From Actinopolyspora saharensis (lineage in GTDB: Bacteria; Actinomycetota; Actinomycetes; Mycobacteriales; Pseudonocardiaceae): DNA of 64,000 nt. Each line of letters starts with the position of its first letter. Within the stretch, counting starts at the first letter, position 1. Of this stretch, positions 34,152 to 43,532 are shown piece by piece. A program made the translations under genes and the position numbers. The notes beneath the pieces were generated by a model. That model saw only the letters and a program-made list of their open reading frames with translations. It was not told where the DNA came from and ran no database searches. The stretch lies in NCBI RefSeq assembly GCF_900100925.1, contig NZ_FNKO01000001.1:806001-870000 (forward strand). The letters run 5' to 3'.

Positions 34152-35603
34152 TCACTCGCCCGTGCCCGTCGCGGTGCGCGTGTGCCGACCCGGCCCGCGC
34201 AGGGCGCGGACCAACCGCTCCAGCAGGAGGTAGACCAGGAAGGACGCACCGAGCACGGGCAGGGTCACCATGAGCAGCCCGAACCCGAGCAGCAGCGGCA
34301 GGGGAGTGGTGCGCAGCAACGGCCCCGTTCGGGGCGGCACCCCGAGTCCTCCGGAGGGGCGGCGCAGCCACCAGGTGCGGTATCCGGCGAGAACGAGCAC
34401 GATCAGCGCGGTGGCCAGCAGCGTCAGCCCGATTCGGTTTACCGTGCCGAACAGTTGGGCCTGGTGGAAGTCGATCCCCAGCGTGGTGGCCTTGGCCAGC
34501 AGCGGGTAGTCGTCCCAGCCCACCCGGTCGGTGACCTCACCGCTGCCGGGATCGATGGCCAGGCTGGTGGCGGTGACCGGCCACCGGTTGTCGTCGACAC
34601 TGGCCGTCCACGCCTGGCCCGGCCGTTGCGGGGGTTCGAGCTCGACCACCCCGTGCAGGCCGGCTTCTTCTGCCGTGGCCGCGACCCGGTCGATGCGGGC
34701 GAGGGGATCGGATGTGGCTTCGTGCACCTCGGACCGCCCGGCAGGTCCTCCTCCGGTCGCCGGTGCGGTCGTCAGCTGTGTGGACACCGCGGGGGCGTCC
34801 GAGCGGAACTGGGACTTGGCGAGATCGACCCACGAACCGGCGTACTCGGTCCAGGTCAGCCCGGTGACGACCAGCAGGGCCAGCCCGACGGAGACCACCG
34901 CTCCCAGCGTGCCGTGAAGCGAGCGCCAGCGGGCCCGGCCGGGGCGGCGGAACCGGAAGGCACGCCGCAGGGCCCGTCGGTCGCGGGGCCACCACAGGTA
35001 CAGCCCGGTCAGCAGCGACACCAGCACCCAGCTGGCCGCGAGCTCGGTGAGCGGTGTGGCGATCGTTCCCAACTGCCAGCTGGAGTGCAGGTTGCGCAGC
35101 CACTCCTCGGGCCGGTCGTTCTCGACGATCGAGCCGGTCACCTTCGCCGAGGCCGGATCGACGTAGACGGTCGTGACCCCGCGGGGCTGGCCGAACCTGT
35201 CCGGTTCGGTTTCCGGTGGGCTCAGCGTCACTGCGGTGGTCTGCTCCCCGCCCGGGGCGCGCGGGGCCGCCGGGGTGACCGTCGTGACGCTCCAGTCGGG
35301 GTGGGTGGCGGTCGCGGCGGCCACCTGCTGGCTCAGCGGCCGGGTCGGACCGTCGGCGACCGCGGTGAGCGCTTTGCCGTGCAGGGCTTGCTCGATCTGC
35401 GGGTTCCAGGCGAACAGGATCCCGGTGATCGCCAGCGACAGCACGATCGGTGCGGCCAGCACACCGCCGAGGAAGTGCAGCCGCCACAGCAGTGGCCGCA
35501 GTGCTGCGCGTCCGGCCGTGCCCGAGTTCTTGCTTCGCCGCCCGGATTTCGGTGGCGTGTCCGCTTTCTCCGCGGCGGCTCCGCCGTCGTGCTCGTCTGC
35601 CAT
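34152..35603 (-). CDS. PepSY-associated membrane protein (PiuB-like)
   Basis: 483 aa membrane protein with four main spans (about 35-60, 185-205, 235-260, 400-420 and a last one near 450) and two PepSY-type exported regions; LRNLHSSWQLG and RWRSLHGTLGAV hold the paired His typical of this iron-uptake/ferric-reductase-like family. Monocistronic on the minus strand. Role in metal reduction or uptake is family-based only. Confidence 0.82.
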   Translation of the reverse strand: MADEHDGGAAAEKADTPPKSGRRSKNSGTAGRAALRPLLWRLHFLGGVLAAPIVLSLAITGILFAWNPQIEQALHGKALTAVADGPTRPLSQQVAAATATHPDWSVTTVTPAAPRAPGGEQTTAVTLSPPETEPDRFGQPRGVTTVYVDPASAKVTGSIVENDRPEEWLRNLHSSWQLGTIATPLTELAASWVLVSLLTGLYLWWPRDRRALRRAFRFRRPGRARWRSLHGTLGAVVSVGLALLVVTGLTWTEYAGSWVDLAKSQFRSDAPAVSTQLTTAPATGGGPAGRSEVHEATSDPLARIDRVAATAEEAGLHGVVELEPPQRPGQAWTASVDDNRWPVTATSLAIDPGSGEVTDRVGWDDYPLLAKATTLGIDFHQAQLFGTVNRIGLTLLATALIVLVLAGYRTWWLRRPSGGLGVPPRTGPLLRTTPLPLLLGFGLLMVTLPVLGASFLVYLLLERLVRALRGPGRHTRTATGTGE

Positions 35604-35850
35604 CGCCCGTCTCCCGCCTGCCGCGGCTCGCCGTGTTGCTGAGCGAGTCGTGCGCGGGTGCGGCCCGGTTCCGAGCGGGAGAAGTCATGTGCTGCGGATC
35701 ACTGTGCGGCGGGAATTGGTGGGAGGTTCTGCCGGGTGGCGCGGTCAGGGGGGCAGCGCTGCCGAGCTCGACCGGATGGAGTGCTGATCGGCTCGGTACC
35801 GAGGTCTCCGGAGCGGAAGCTCGGGGAGAGATGAGCGCTGCGGCCGAGCC

Positions 35851-35889
35851 GCACCGGCGGGCACCGCACCCCGTGGCACCCGCCGGTGC
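35851..35889 (-). terminator. Terminator after the SnoaL-like gene
   Basis: Perfect 11-bp stem (35851-35861 and 35879-35889) with a 17-nt loop, starting 4 nt after the stop on the minus strand. Confidence 0.6.
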
Positions 35890-35893
35890 GCGG

Positions 35894-36250
35894 TCACGAG
35901 CGGACCGAGGTGGCGTTCCAGTACTCGGTGAAACGTCCGTCGTGGACGCGCAGGATGTCGTTGCCGACGAAGGTGGTGGTGCCGTTGGCGGTGTGCCCGT
36001 GTCCGAGCCAGCGGCCGGCGACCAGCTCCCCGTCGACCATCGGCCCGACTTCCAGGGTGAACGTGATCGCGGTGAACATCTCGTGGGTCTGTTCGATCAC
36101 CGCGGCCAGTTCCTGCGGGCCGTTGACGTCACGATCGGGCCAGTGGCCCACGAAGTCCGGTGCGACCAGCTCGTGGGCGCTTTCGGGGGAGCCGTTCCAC
36201 AGTTCGTCGATCCAGCGGCGGTAGAGCTCGGCCGGTGTCGGTGAGGTCAT
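35894..36250 (-). CDS. SnoaL-like / NTF2-fold protein
   Basis: 118 aa protein of the SnoaL-like polyketide-cyclase/ester-hydrolase group (NTF2 fold): YRRWIDELWNG at the start, GRWLGHGHTANGTTTFVGND and a final FTEYWN segment. Such proteins are usually small-molecule hydrolases, cyclases or binding proteins; no specific role can be given. Confidence 0.8.
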   Translation of the reverse strand: MTSPTPAELYRRWIDELWNGSPESAHELVAPDFVGHWPDRDVNGPQELAAVIEQTHEMFTAITFTLEVGPMVDGELVAGRWLGHGHTANGTTTFVGNDILRVHDGRFTEYWNATSVRS

Positions 36251-36343
36251 GCGTCCAGTCCAGCACGTGCGGGCACCCGCGGTGGCGCGTTCGGCGTCGG
36301 GCGTGGTGAGGTCGATCCCCGGAAGGGGCGGGGCCGGGTTCGT

Positions 36344-37569
36344 TCACCGGTTGCCGCCGCGGCGGATCAGCTTCGCCGGGCCGCTGGAGAGGTGGTGCAG
36401 CCCCCATTCCAGCGGGCCGCGTCCGAGCAGGTGGCGCCATACCGTGGTGAGCGCGAGTGTGGCGAGGACGAGCAGCACCAGCGGAACGTAGGGCTGCTGC
36501 TCCAGCAGCTGGGCGGGGTGGTCCGGGCCGAGCGCCTTGAGCACGAGGAGGTGGCCGACGTAGGCGGTCAGGGCGAGGGCGCCGACGGAGGCCAGCGGGG
36601 TCAGTGCGCCGCGGAGCGGTTCGGCGAGCAGGCACAGCCCGATGACGGCGGTGGCGACTCCGGTGGCGCCGATGACCTCGAGCGGTGTTCCGCTGTGCGC
36701 CCCCGCGGTGAGCAGGTAGATCGGGTCCGTGGTGGGCACGACTCCGTAGTTCGACTTCAGCATCATCCTGACCAGCTCGGGGGTGAACTGCTCGCTCAGC
36801 GACAGGATTCGCTCGAAGCCGCCGAACACGTTCATGGCCAGCCACGAGGTGCCGTAGCCGAGCAGCCCCAGGGCGGCTCCGATGCCCACCAGCCTGCCGC
36901 GCACCGCGCGCAGGTCGAGCCTGCCCAGCGCCATCCCGGCCAGCAGGAACGGGATCCAGGTCAGCACCGGGTAGGCGCCGGTGAGCAGGAGGGCCCGGAA
37001 GGCGTGGGCGAGCCCGTCGAGGGAGGTGAAGTCGGCGAGATCGGGGGCGTAGCCGATTGTCTTCCTCGGGGTGTGGTGCTGCGGATCAGGAACGAGGCGA
37101 TCGGGGCCGCCACGGCGAACACGGCGGCCAGGCTCGCCAGCGCCGTGGTGCGCAGCCGCAGCACCGGGATGGCCAGCACGAACAGCACGCCGTAGAAGGC
37201 CAGGATGACCATCGCGGGCACGTTCAGGGTGGTCAGCACCAGCCCGATCACGAACAGCACCAGCGCGCGCACCGCGATCCGCACCGCGGTGGCGGTGCGG
37301 TTCCTGCCGGTGACCGGTTGGGGACCGCCGCTGAGCAGCGCCAGCGACACACCGGCCAGCACGGCGAACAGCGCGGCGGAGCGCCCGGACACGAGCGTGT
37401 ACAGCCAGCCGGGAGGGCCCGCGTGCGCGGCGAACATCCCGAGCACGGCGAGACCGCGGGCGATGTCCAGGCCGACCAGTCTGCCGGTGTTGGCTGTGGG
37501 CCCGCCGGTGTTGGCTGTGGGCGCTAACTGCGGGGGGCTCGTCGTGGAGGCGGTGGGTGTGTCGCTCAT
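36344..37569 (-). pseudogene. DUF418 membrane protein, frameshifted
   Basis: DUF418-family multi-span membrane protein split across two frames. The N-terminal part (from ATG 37569; LDIARGLAVLGMFAAHAG) runs about 165 residues, then the protein-like frame changes near 37061-37066 and continues as TIGYAPDLADFTSLDGLAHA through VLTWIPFLLAGMALG to the stop at 36344. Joined, it would be about 408 aa, the normal family length. A single-base indel, genuine or from sequencing, explains it. The N-terminus carries a 21-bp tandem repeat (37483-37521) encoding two PTANTG units. Confidence 0.7.
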
Positions 37570-37689
37570 GCCACCATGCTCCCCCGGTGGCCGCGGTCGG
37601 GGATCGGCCGAAAGATCATTCCCGCCTACGACTTTGTGGCAACGTCCTGCTCGGAGCACCGCAGTGGGGACGAGGTGTGCCTGCGCGGG

Positions 37690-38334
37690 TCAGGCCAGTC
37701 CGGCGTCGTGGGTGGTGATGGCGACCTGGGTGCGGTTGGCGGCGTCGAGCTTGGTCATGATTTGTCCGAGGTGGGCCTTGACGGTGGACTGGCTCATGTA
37801 GAGCTTGCTCGCGATATCGGCGTTGTTCAACCCCTGAGCCACGGCCACGGCGACCTCGCGTTCGCGGGCGGTGAGTTCCGCGGTCCGGGCCTTGGCCGCG
37901 GGGGTGTTGGAATTGCCCGCGAAGCTGGACAGCAGTTTCGTGGTGATCCGGGGGGACAGCATCGCCTCGCCGCTCGCCACGACGTGGACGGCGCTGGCGA
38001 GCTCGCGCGGTGGGGTGTCCTTGAGCAGGAACCCGGCCGCGCCGTCGCGCAGGGCCGCGTGAACGTACTCGTCGAGGTCGAACGTGGTCAGCAGGGCCAC
38101 GGCCGGGGCGTTGGGCAGGGCGGTGAGGCGGCGGGTGACTTCCAGGCCGCCGACGACGGGCATCTGGATGTCGGTCAGCACCACGTCCGGGCGGTGCTTG
38201 CTCACGAGTTCCGTGGCGTTGGCCCCGTCGCCGTCCTCGGCGACGACCTCGATGTCGGGATCGGCGTCCAGGATCATCCTGATGCCCCCGCGCACCAGGT
38301 CCTCGTCCTCGAGCAGGATCACCTTGACGCTCAA
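37690..38334 (-). CDS. LuxR/NarL-type response regulator
   Basis: 214 aa: receiver domain (VKVILLEDEDLVRGG, phospho-acceptor Asp in DVVLTDIQMP) and a C-terminal LuxR helix-turn-helix (LTAREREVAVAVAQGLNNADIA). TTG 38334 is preferred because it overlaps the kinase stop as TTGA; a GTG at 38322 is the alternative. Forms a two-component pair with the upstream kinase. Confidence 0.9.
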   Translation of the reverse strand: MSVKVILLEDEDLVRGGIRMILDADPDIEVVAEDGDGANATELVSKHRPDVVLTDIQMPVVGGLEVTRRLTALPNAPAVALLTTFDLDEYVHAALRDGAAGFLLKDTPPRELASAVHVVASGEAMLSPRITTKLLSSFAGNSNTPAAKARTAELTAREREVAVAVAQGLNNADIASKLYMSQSTVKAHLGQIMTKLDAANRTQVAITTHDAGLA

Positions 38335-39497
38335 GTCGCTGCCACCTCGTCCGTGTGAAGGGGGAAGACCGCCCGCACACGGTACCCGCCGTCCTCGGTC
38401 GGGCCGGTGTGCAGTGTGCCGTCGGCCAGGGTGACGCGTTCGCGCATGCCGAGCAGTCCGTAGCCGGATCCGGGGACGGTGTCGGTGCCGGTGTTGATGC
38501 TGCCCCTGCCTCGGTTGAACACGGTCACCACGAGCTGCTCGTCGGCGGTGGTGATCTCGACGTGCACCGCGGCGTGCGGGGCGTGCTTGGCCGCGTTGGT
38601 CAGCGCTTCCTGCACCACGCGGTAGGCGGCCCGGCCCACCTCGCCGGAGGTTTCCGGCAGAGCTTCGGGCATGTCCAGGTGGATGTTGGCGCCTGCTTCC
38701 ACGTTCTCGCGGACCAGCGCGGCGATGCTGCCCACGGTGGGGTCGGTGGCCAGTTCCGCGCTCGACCGCTCCGTGGTATCGGTGGTGTCGTCGCGCAGCA
38801 CCCGCAGCATGCTGCGCAGCTCGTTCAGCGCCGTGACGCTGGTGCTGCGGATGGTTTCGGCCAGCTCGCCGGTGCGGTCGTCCGGCGCGGCCATGGTGAG
38901 CCCGCCGGCCTGCACCGAGATCACGCTGACTCGGTGGGCGACCACGTCGTGCATCTCGCGGGCGATGCGCCGCCGCTCGGCGGTCACGGCCCGTTCGGCG
39001 AGCAGGTCCCGTTCGCGTTCGGCCTGCTCGGCGCGTTCCCGCAGGGTGACCACCAGCTGTTTGCGCTGGAAGATCCACAGCCCCAGCAGCGTGGTCATGC
39101 CCACGACCACCAGCGGTATCACCAGCAGGTACGAATTCCCGATCGGGTAGGCGCCGATGTACTGCGCGACTGCGACGACCCCGACGGCGATCCAGGACTG
39201 CGTGCCCGGACCGCGCCACCGGGCCATCGTGTACAGCGCCACCAGCGGGGCGATGCTCTCCGTGCCGAGCACGTACAGAGCGACGGATCCGATCAGCGGT
39301 GCCCACGGGAACCGGCGGCGCACGACGAAGGCCAGGATCGTCGCCACGGCGAGGACCACGACCGGCACGGTGGCAGGCGCGAGGGTGTTCTGGATCGGTC
39401 CGGCCATGAAGGCGGCCACCGCGATGTCGAACAGCAGCGAGCGGAACCTGCCGCCCCACCAGCGCAACCACACTCGCCGCTTCTGGAGCAAACGCAC
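38331..39497 (-). CDS. Sensor histidine kinase (DesK/HisKA_3 type)
   Basis: 388 aa membrane kinase: about five N-terminal spans, a coiled linker, HisKA_3 dimerisation domain with the phospho-His in RRIAREMHDVVAHRVSVI, and a C-terminal ATPase domain ending in GYGLLGMRERV. GTG start at 39497. Signal unknown; the next genes downstream are the frameshifted DUF418 gene and a SnoaL-like protein. Confidence 0.9.
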   Translation of the reverse strand: MRLLQKRRVWLRWWGGRFRSLLFDIAVAAFMAGPIQNTLAPATVPVVVLAVATILAFVVRRRFPWAPLIGSVALYVLGTESIAPLVALYTMARWRGPGTQSWIAVGVVAVAQYIGAYPIGNSYLLVIPLVVVGMTTLLGLWIFQRKQLVVTLRERAEQAERERDLLAERAVTAERRRIAREMHDVVAHRVSVISVQAGGLTMAAPDDRTGELAETIRSTSVTALNELRSMLRVLRDDTTDTTERSSAELATDPTVGSIAALVRENVEAGANIHLDMPEALPETSGEVGRAAYRVVQEALTNAAKHAPHAAVHVEITTADEQLVVTVFNRGRGSINTGTDTVPGSGYGLLGMRERVTLADGTLHTGPTEDGGYRVRAVFPLHTDEVAAT

Positions 39498-39662
39498 CCG
39501 CCCACGATAAGCCGCGCCGCGATCGGCTCCGCGTCGTGGTCTCTCGGGGGAGGTGGAGGGGAGGTGATCAGCCGCGCCCGTCCGAGCACGGCGGGGTCGT
39601 GGGGCAGCGTCACCGTCTCGGACGGCGGGGACGAGGAATCCGGTGTGCCCCGGTGGGCGATG

Positions 39663-39694
39663 TTGACAATTTTATGAAAACGAATATCGTTTTC
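39663..39694 (+). promoter_or_regulatory. Promoter with Zur/Fur-like inverted repeat
   Basis: GAAAACGA-ATA-TCGTTTTC (39676-39694) is a perfect 8-bp dyad of the AT-rich Fur/Zur operator type. TTGACA (39663-39668) and a -10-like TATCGT (39685-39690) at 16-nt spacing place the dyad over the promoter. Transcription would begin a few nt before ATG 39698, so the message may be leaderless. Confidence 0.6.
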
Positions 39695-39697
39695 GAT

Positions 39698-40447
39698 ATG
39701 TTTGAACCCGTGAACGACGCAGCGCGGGGGCGGGATCTGCTCGACGCGCTTCCGGAATCGCTGTCCGCCGAGCGGATCGTCGCGCTGAACCAGTCCAGGA
39801 CTGACCTGCACAGCCGTCGCGAGTACGAGTGGAACGGGCTGCGCTTCGAGGTGCCGCCGGGTGTTTTCCTGCCCGGACATACCAGCCGGATGATCTACGA
39901 CCGGTTGTTCGACGGCAGGATCGAGGTGCGCGGCCGCCGCTATGTGGCGATGGGAGTCGGGCTCGGTGTCGAGGCCGTCGCGGCCGGATTGGCCGGTGCG
40001 CGGGAGATCCACGCCGTTGACGTGCACTCCGACAGCGTGGCCACTGCCGCTCGTCACTTCGAGCGGCACGTGGGTTCCTCGGCGCGGTCACCCCTGGTGC
40101 CCGTGGTGGCCGACGTCTTCGAGGGGTTTCCCGACGGGGCCCGAGCCGATGTCATCACGTTCAACCCGCCTGCGGTGCGCCAGCCCGTCAGCGACGATCC
40201 CGACGTCGTGCGCAACGTGTGCGAGGGGACTCCGCTGCTGGAGAGGTTCTTCGCCCAACTCGCCGCGCGCGAGATCCTGACGCCCGGCGGCGAGGTCTTC
40301 GTCGTCGCCTCCACCACGGCTGATCTGCGCGGCATCGTCGGGCACGCCCTCGAGCACGGATTCGTCCCGGAAATCCGCGATCTGCACGACTGGCAGGACG
40401 GGGTGGTGACCCACCTCTTCCGATTCGTGCGGCAAGCCGCCGCGTGA
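39698..40447 (+). CDS. Class I SAM-dependent methyltransferase (PrmC-like fold)
   Basis: 249 aa methyltransferase with a SAM motif YVAMGVGLGVEAVAAG, acidic strand IHAVDVHSD and a catalytic-type ITFNPPAVRQ motif (the NPPY of N-methylating enzymes has Ala here). An ATG at 39674 is in frame, but it lies inside the operator and promoter, so ATG 39698 is chosen. The gene stands alone under a Zur/Fur-like box, so it may be switched on by metal shortage. Substrate unknown. Confidence 0.8.
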   Translation: MFEPVNDAARGRDLLDALPESLSAERIVALNQSRTDLHSRREYEWNGLRFEVPPGVFLPGHTSRMIYDRLFDGRIEVRGRRYVAMGVGLGVEAVAAGLAGAREIHAVDVHSDSVATAARHFERHVGSSARSPLVPVVADVFEGFPDGARADVITFNPPAVRQPVSDDPDVVRNVCEGTPLLERFFAQLAAREILTPGGEVFVVASTTADLRGIVGHALEHGFVPEIRDLHDWQDGVVTHLFRFVRQAAA

Positions 40448-40524
40448 GCGCTGCAGGACGAGGAGGCGGCCTTCACCAGGTTGGGGCTCGACGTCTTCGA
40501 CAGCCGGGAATAGGGCCCGCCGCA

Positions 40525-40550
40525 CGGCTGCACCGGAGACTGCGCAGCCG
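40525..40550. terminator. Weak hairpin between convergent genes
   Basis: CGGCTGC (40525-40531) and GCAGCCG (40544-40550) form a 7-bp stem with a 12-nt loop between the methyltransferase and the minus-strand orphan gene. Confidence 0.3.
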
Positions 40551-40615
40551 GAGCGGACCCCTCGCTTCCCGATCCAGAAGACGGTCGGGGCACCGTACCG
40601 TTGCGGTGTCGCGGT

Positions 40616-41995
40616 TCAGCGGAGTGGCCGGAGCGCGCTGTTTTGTTTCCGGATTGCCAGCAGCGCTCCGGTTGAATCCAGGTGCACGGTCCCGCCCCAG
40701 TCCTGTTCGGCGTCGGTCTTTCCTCGTCTCCAGGACGTCAGCGCGTCGGGGAGGGCGGTCTCGTACTCGTGGAGTTGTCCGCCCGCGAGGTGTTGGTACA
40801 GGGGTTCCAGGACTCCGGAGAAGACCTCCACACGTTGTCGGTCGAGTCGGAAGACGTGATCGGTGCCCACGAACGACATGCCGCCGAGTGCTATTCCGGT
40901 GTCGCACCGCATTCCCGAGCTGACGTGGGAGTGTGCGGATCCGAGCCGGTTACCCTGTCGTTTGGTAAGCAGCTTGCGAGCGGCTTCGCGGTCACCGGCG
41001 AAGGTGAGTAGGCTCGCGGCGGTTGTTCGGGCGAGGACACGGGAGAACCATTCCCGGCGATTCGTTGGCAGGCAGAATCCGGGGCGGGAGTCACGCTGCC
41101 CTTCGGTGTCGGTGTAGGTGATGGACGGCACGAGGTTCGGTTCGTCGACCGGCCCGTCCAGATCCGGGGCGGTTTTGCCGGGCATGGTAAGCACTCCGTG
41201 ACCGTCCGGGTCGAGAACGCGTGTCTCGATGCCGCCTTTCGCGGCCATCCCGGTTGCCATGAGCAGACTGGGCGGCGGGACACCTTCGCAGCCTGTCTCA
41301 CCGAGCACGAACGTCTGCGTGTGGGCGGCCGACTGGGCCAGTTGCTTGTGCTGAACTTCGGCTTTGCCGTGTGAACCTCTGCAGTCCACCGCGACGATGC
41401 GGCTCGGAGCATCAGGCTTGCGCCCGACCAGGAAGTAGTTCGGCAGCAGCTTGGTATTCTCGCGTGAGATGCTTCTGGACCCCCGCAGGACCCATCCGGC
41501 TTCGAGTGCCAGTTCCGCGTCGACGATGTCGAACCGGTAGTCCGGATGTCGTTGTCGCATGATGTGTTGTGCGGTGGCGAGTCCGAATGCGATTCCCAGG
41601 TCCTGAGCCTGCACCGCCTTGCGGTGGTATCGGGGGTCTTTGCCGTCGGCGGACCGTTCCATCCGTCTCTGGTGGTTGTTCTGTAGCGCGGTGACGTAGC
41701 GCAGGCAGTCCCAGTGCTGGGCAAGGGCGCGCGATGAACCGTGGCGGCCCAGCGCGGTGGCACGGGCGAGGGTGTGCAGCACTTCCCATGGGGTGATGTG
41801 CATACTCGCGGAGCGTTGTGCTTCGCTCACCGCTGTGAGCGGGTCTTTTCGCGTGTGTGGCGATTCGCCTCGTTCGCGACGTTCCTCATCGAGCTTCTTG
41901 GCTTTCTGCTGGACCTGTCCGGCCAGTTCCGGAGTGGATTGAAACGTCACTGTGGATGGTTCGTCGAGCTGCTGTAGCACGGTGGGGACGTCCAC
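40616..41995 (-). CDS. Orphan protein with degenerate PD-(D/E)XK-like motif
   Basis: 459 aa soluble protein; I do not recognise a named family. GTG 41995 has GGGAGGATCG directly upstream. Residues 30-48 are charged and probably coiled coil. The stretch PNYFLVG (185-191) followed by VAVDCRGSHGK (201-211) looks like the PDxxL...(V)ECKG core of restriction-endonuclease-fold proteins, but with Asn for Asp and DxR for (D/E)xK, so it may be inactive or misread. The gene is isolated, with codon use somewhat less GC-biased than its neighbours. Confidence 0.7.
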   Translation of the reverse strand: MDVPTVLQQLDEPSTVTFQSTPELAGQVQQKAKKLDEERRERGESPHTRKDPLTAVSEAQRSASMHITPWEVLHTLARATALGRHGSSRALAQHWDCLRYVTALQNNHQRRMERSADGKDPRYHRKAVQAQDLGIAFGLATAQHIMRQRHPDYRFDIVDAELALEAGWVLRGSRSISRENTKLLPNYFLVGRKPDAPSRIVAVDCRGSHGKAEVQHKQLAQSAAHTQTFVLGETGCEGVPPPSLLMATGMAAKGGIETRVLDPDGHGVLTMPGKTAPDLDGPVDEPNLVPSITYTDTEGQRDSRPGFCLPTNRREWFSRVLARTTAASLLTFAGDREAARKLLTKRQGNRLGSAHSHVSSGMRCDTGIALGGMSFVGTDHVFRLDRQRVEVFSGVLEPLYQHLAGGQLHEYETALPDALTSWRRGKTDAEQDWGGTVHLDSTGALLAIRKQNSALRPLR

Positions 41996-42183
41996 CCGAT
42001 CCTCCCGGTTCGTTCTCGATGATCGCCCCCTTCACCTCAACAGCTGCGAAGGCACCTGTCTGCCCGCCTGTCGGAGGACGTTTCGGGTGGTTTTCGGCCC
42101 GGTTTCCAAGGTGCGGCCTCGGTGGCGTTCCGCGCTCTGCTGAGTGGTCGGCACGTGCGGGGTGCGCATCTCGGGGGAGAAGT

Positions 42184-42218
42184 GCGGGGAGGGCGGGTCG
42201 AAGGCCCGCTCTCCCCGC
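42184..42218 (-). terminator. Terminator of the amidohydrolase-to-SDR operon
   Basis: 14-bp stem (42184-42197 and 42205-42218) with one mismatch that could be a G-U pair and a 7-nt loop, 35 nt after the SDR stop on the minus strand. Confidence 0.75.
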
Positions 42219-42252
42219 AGTCCGTTCCGAGGTCGTTCCGCGTCCGGAGTGG

Positions 42253-43047
42253 TCAGGTGAACTGGATTCCTCCGTCGATCATCACGGACTGGCCGGTCAT
42301 GTAGTCGGAGTCGGCTGAGGCCAGGTAGGAGACGAAGCGGGCCACGTCCTCGGGCACCGACACTCGGCCGAGGTGGATCAGTTCCGAGTACTTCTCGATC
42401 GCCGCGCCCTTGCGCAGCCCCTCGTTCTCCGCCAGCTTCTCGTCGATGTGGTCCCACATCCCGGTGCCGACGATGCCCGGGCAGTAGGCGTTGACCGTGA
42501 TGCCGTGCTGCGCCCACTCCATCGCGGCCGACTGGGTGAGCCCCCGCACGGCCCACTTGGAGGTGGAGTAGGTCCCGAGCAGGGGGAACGGTCGGTGGGC
42601 CACGATCGAGGCCGCTCCGATGATCTTGCCGCCGGTGCCCTGGCTGATCATCTGCCTGGCCGCGGCCGTGTAGCACAGGTACACCCCGCGGAGGTTGATC
42701 GACATCAGGTGGTCGAAGTCCTCGGGCGTGGTTTCCAGCAGTGGTTGCACGTCGGCGATTCCCGCGTTGGCCACCATGACGTTGAGCTGGCCGAATTCGT
42801 CGGCCACGCGTTCGACCGTGCTCTGCACGGCGTCCTGGTCGGACACGTCGGCCGGGATGCCGGTCGATTTCGCGCCCATCGCCGCGATCTCCTCGGCGAC
42901 CTCGTCGAGCTGGTCGCTGTTGGCCGCGACGTCGTTGACGGCCACGTCGAGGCCGTCGGCGGCCAGCCGCAGGGCGATGGCCCTGCCGATTCCGCGGGCG
43001 GCGCCGGTGACGAGCGCGGTCCGTGGTGACTTTTCCTGTCCGCTCAT
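42253..43047 (-). CDS. Short-chain dehydrogenase/reductase (acetoin/butanediol dehydrogenase-like)
   Basis: 264 aa NAD(P)-dependent SDR: TGAARGIG cofactor motif, NAG, and catalytic Ser and YSTSK; C-terminal IDGG(I)QF. ATG 43047 has GGGAGA upstream. Last gene of the operon that begins with the amidohydrolase. Closest in look to meso-butanediol/acetoin dehydrogenases, so it could oxidise or reduce a vicinal diol/ketol; that is inference. Confidence 0.88.
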   Translation of the reverse strand: MSGQEKSPRTALVTGAARGIGRAIALRLAADGLDVAVNDVAANSDQLDEVAEEIAAMGAKSTGIPADVSDQDAVQSTVERVADEFGQLNVMVANAGIADVQPLLETTPEDFDHLMSINLRGVYLCYTAAARQMISQGTGGKIIGAASIVAHRPFPLLGTYSTSKWAVRGLTQSAAMEWAQHGITVNAYCPGIVGTGMWDHIDEKLAENEGLRKGAAIEKYSELIHLGRVSVPEDVARFVSYLASADSDYMTGQSVMIDGGIQFT

Positions 43048-43082
43048 GATTTTCTCCCAATTCTTCGTGGGAAGGGGATTGG

Positions 43083-43415
43083 TCATTCCTGGTGCGGCAC
43101 GGCCATCTCGCCGAGTCGGGACCAGTCGTCCTGCGGAACCGTCGTGTTGATGACCAGCGGAGTTTCCGAAAGGTAGGGCGGCAGCGTTCGTTGCGCGGTC
43201 CGGAAGTGCTCGGAGGCGACGTGGGCGGCTCCGGCCTCGCTGTCGCGGAAGGCCTCGATCAGCACGTACTCGTTCGGGTCGTCGACGCTGCGGGACCAGT
43301 CGTACCAGAGGCAGCCCGGTTCCTGGCGGGTCGCGCGGGTGAAGTCAGCGGCGATGTCGGGCCACTGGTCGGCGTAGGCGGGTTTGACGCGGAATTTCGC
43401 GGTGATCAGGATCAT
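43083..43415 (-). CDS. ABM-domain (YgiN-like) quinol monooxygenase
   Basis: 110 aa antibiotic-biosynthesis-monooxygenase fold: FRVKPAYADQW, EPGCLWYDWSRS, and YVLIEAFRD, the typical YgiN pattern. These cofactor-free enzymes oxidise quinols or aromatic compounds, or act as small dimeric binding proteins. Same direction as, and 35 nt before, the SDR. Confidence 0.85.
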   Translation of the reverse strand: MILITAKFRVKPAYADQWPDIAADFTRATRQEPGCLWYDWSRSVDDPNEYVLIEAFRDSEAGAAHVASEHFRTAQRTLPPYLSETPLVINTTVPQDDWSRLGEMAVPHQE

Positions 43416-43532
43416 CGTTTTCCCGGTTCGTGGTGAATTTTCGAGCGGTGGGCGGTCCCGTTCGAGTGGAGCGGGAATTCTCGAGGGGTGTTTCGGCCGT
43501 TTGTCCGGTGTGGACTTACCCGTGGTGTTCGA

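Noticed and set aside
37483..37521. 21-bp tandem repeat taken as a possible mobile-element or CRISPR trace
   Set aside because: Only two copies, in frame inside the DUF418 gene; a simple short duplication.
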